Origin: Novosphingobium sp. B1
GTDB lineage: Bacteria; Pseudomonadota; Alphaproteobacteria; Sphingomonadales; Sphingomonadaceae
DNA: 64,000 nt
Assembly (NCBI RefSeq): GCF_900176395.1
Contig: NZ_FWXL01000014.1
Location: 1 to 64,000 of the forward strand
Direction of reading: 5' to 3'
In this document: one piece after another, positions 62,863 through 64,000 of the stretch
How the letters are laid out: the number at the start of each line of letters is the position of its first letter
How positions within the stretch are numbered: the stretch's first letter is position 1
Notes under the pieces: generated by a model
Seen by the model: the letters and a program-made list of their open reading frames with translations, nothing else
Databases searched by the model: none
What the model was told of the DNA's origin: nothing
Made by a program: the position numbers and the translations under genes

Positions 62863-63681
62863 ATGAAGCTTCTGAATACGATTAGAGTTGAAAAGCCTTG
62901 GGGCAAGTGTGAACTGCCAGAGCCTTTCTCGTCGGACGGTCAGGGCAAGATTGGCGAAATCTGGTTCGACCCGCCAGCTGAGCTTTCCGATCTCCTGGTG
63001 AAATTCATTTTCACAAGTGAACAGCTATCCATTCAGGTCCATCCTGACGACACGCGGGCCGTGCGCCTGGAAGGCTCACGCGCGGGCAAAGAAGAGTGTT
63101 GGCTGGTTCTCGATGCACAGCCCGGTGCCAAGCTCGGTATCGGATTTTCCAAGCAGTCCAATGCAACCGATGTGCGAACTGGCGCTGAGAATGGCACTAT
63201 CGAGAGCCTGATGGACTGGTTTGAGGTTCGGTCGGGAGATTATTTTTACATTCCAGCGGGCACAGTGCACGCCATTGGTGCTGGCATTGCGCTCGTCGAA
63301 ATTCAACAGAACAGCGACATAACCTATCGTCTGTATGACTATGGTCGGCCAAGAGAGCTTCATCTCGATAAGGGCATGGCGGTAGCAACTTTTGGTCCTC
63401 ACGATCCAAAGCTCAGGCAGCGTGACGTGTTTGCGACTAGTCGCCAACTTTGTGACGGTCCTCACTTCAAGCTGTGGTGCGTTTCAACTACCTCTTCTCT
63501 TAGTGAGAGGGCGGAAAAGCGCTGCCTTATCATTGCGATAAAAGGCGATTTGCAAGTTTCAGGGCAGGTGGTTGGACAGGGTTGTTGTGCGCTGGTCGAA
63601 GCTGGCGACATCGTCTTGCTGTCAGATGGCGGCATTTTTCTGAGAGCTGAGAGTCTTGGGGCTCAATCGATCGATGGCTGA
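62863..63681 (+). CDS. manA: class I mannose-6-phosphate isomerase
   Basis: 272 residues. Zinc ligands are visible: QVHPDD (Gln and His), GKEECWLVLD (Glu) and PAGTVHAIG (His). Start VEKPWGKCELPEPF and the short length match the compact bacterial ManA type. Interconverts fructose-6-phosphate and mannose-6-phosphate, leading to GDP-mannose for polysaccharide. 60 bases after the sugar transferase, so likely one operon with it. Confidence 0.88.
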   Translation: MKLLNTIRVEKPWGKCELPEPFSSDGQGKIGEIWFDPPAELSDLLVKFIFTSEQLSIQVHPDDTRAVRLEGSRAGKEECWLVLDAQPGAKLGIGFSKQSNATDVRTGAENGTIESLMDWFEVRSGDYFYIPAGTVHAIGAGIALVEIQQNSDITYRLYDYGRPRELHLDKGMAVATFGPHDPKLRQRDVFATSRQLCDGPHFKLWCVSTTSSLSERAEKRCLIIAIKGDLQVSGQVVGQGCCALVEAGDIVLLSDGGIFLRAESLGAQSIDG

Positions 63682-63793
63682 CCATCAGAGCAATTTGTTA
63701 ACGTATCCTGCAACCGGCTTCGTCGCCTTTCTTTAGGCAACAAGAAAGTAAGACTCTCATCGGTATGGAGCCTTGAGAGTAAGAACAGGAGCG

Positions 63794-64000
63794 ATGAAAG
63801 TGCCACAGTCGACGCCCAAACCAATCCGTAAAGCGGTATTCCCGGTCGCGGGTCTCGGCACACGCTTCTTGCCAGCTACCAAAGCCATTCCCAAGGAAAT
63901 GCTTCCCGTCATTGACCGCCCGCTCATCCAGTACGCCGTCGATGAAGCCCGCGAAGCAGGGATCGACCAGCTCATCTTCGTTACCGGCCGCGGCAAGACC
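63794..64000 (+). CDS. galU: UTP-glucose-1-phosphate uridylyltransferase, N-terminal part (runs off window)
   Basis: The first 69 codons are inside the window: MKVPQSTPKPIRKAVFPVAG, LGTRFLPATKAIPKEMLPVI and DRPLIQYAVDEAREAGIDQL. The GLGTRFLPATKAxPKEMLP nucleotide-binding signature is diagnostic of GalU. Supplies UDP-glucose for exopolysaccharide. The ATG at 63794 follows aggagc. Confidence 0.93.
   Translation, partial: MKVPQSTPKPIRKAVFPVAGLGTRFLPATKAIPKEMLPVIDRPLIQYAVDEAREAGIDQLIFVTGRGKT

Noticed and set aside
1..64000. CRISPR arrays or tandem short repeats
   Set aside because: No regularly spaced direct repeats seen; the only repeats are the RTX coding repeats and the isolated palindromes listed.

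Overview
The window looks like chromosome from a sphingomonad (Alphaproteobacteria, Sphingomonadales, perhaps Novosphingobium-like). The reasons are the high-GC coding style, a large TonB-dependent receptor beside catabolic genes, a MucR/Ros regulator, DUF4402-type exported proteins, a T1SS/RTX secretion set and sphingan-like exopolysaccharide genes. Taxonomy is inferred from gene content only; no rRNA is present.

Layout. (1) 1-4.9 kb is a scarred segment: an IS110-type transposase cut by the window edge, two unknown exported proteins, a short zinc-finger-like protein, a broken transposase, a tRNA 3'-end-like sequence, two twin hairpins and prophage remnants (terminase and tail-type fragments). 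(2) 5.0-17.2 kb is a coherent catabolic locus: SMP-30-like protein, two exported esterases, a DUF3237 protein and the two-domain 3-dehydroshikimate dehydratase QuiC on the minus strand; a TetR regulator, an AAHS-type transporter, a TonB receptor and a catabolic-type shikimate/quinate dehydrogenase on the plus strand. Two nearly identical 22-bp operators lie before quiC and before the TonB receptor. Together these suggest uptake and hydrolysis of a shikimate- or quinate-type (ester) compound and conversion to protocatechuate. (3) 18.1-22.5 kb holds capsule export genes (Wza-like, KpsS-like) separated by gene-poor sequence. (4) 23.1-28.1 kb is sbcDC, followed by an orphan DUF2384 antitoxin-like gene and a MobA-like gene. 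(5) 29.6-34.5 kb is a two-gene module of very large tyrosine recombinases. (6) 34.9-38.1 kb is an NAD salvage regulon: NrtR, NadM-Nudix and nicotinamide phosphoribosyltransferase around a clear palindromic operator.

(7) 38.9-46.0 kb is accessory: an OxyR-like LysR regulator, a complete DUF2384/RES toxin-antitoxin pair, a sterol-desaturase-family enzyme flanked by remnants (RNase HI, prolyl oligopeptidase, TnpB), a 31-residue membrane protein, MucR and an unknown winged-helix-like protein behind a long inverted repeat. (8) 46.7-52.2 kb is an RTX beta-helix protein (mannuronan-epimerase-like) convergent with its likely type I secretion ABC and membrane-fusion genes. (9) 52.4-57.9 kb has a tyrosine recombinase, two paralogous MarR-like regulators, a 58-residue protein, a LuxR-type regulator with a degenerate receiver and two exported DUF4402-like proteins. 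(10) 58.0-64.0 kb is exopolysaccharide-related: acyltransferase, SH3-domain protein, PilZ protein, priming sugar transferase, mannose-6-phosphate isomerase and the start of galU.

The most interesting items are the operator-linked catabolic locus, the giant recombinase pair, and the RES toxin-antitoxin operator whose 10-bp arm recurs in front of a second, orphan DUF2384 gene 12 kb away.
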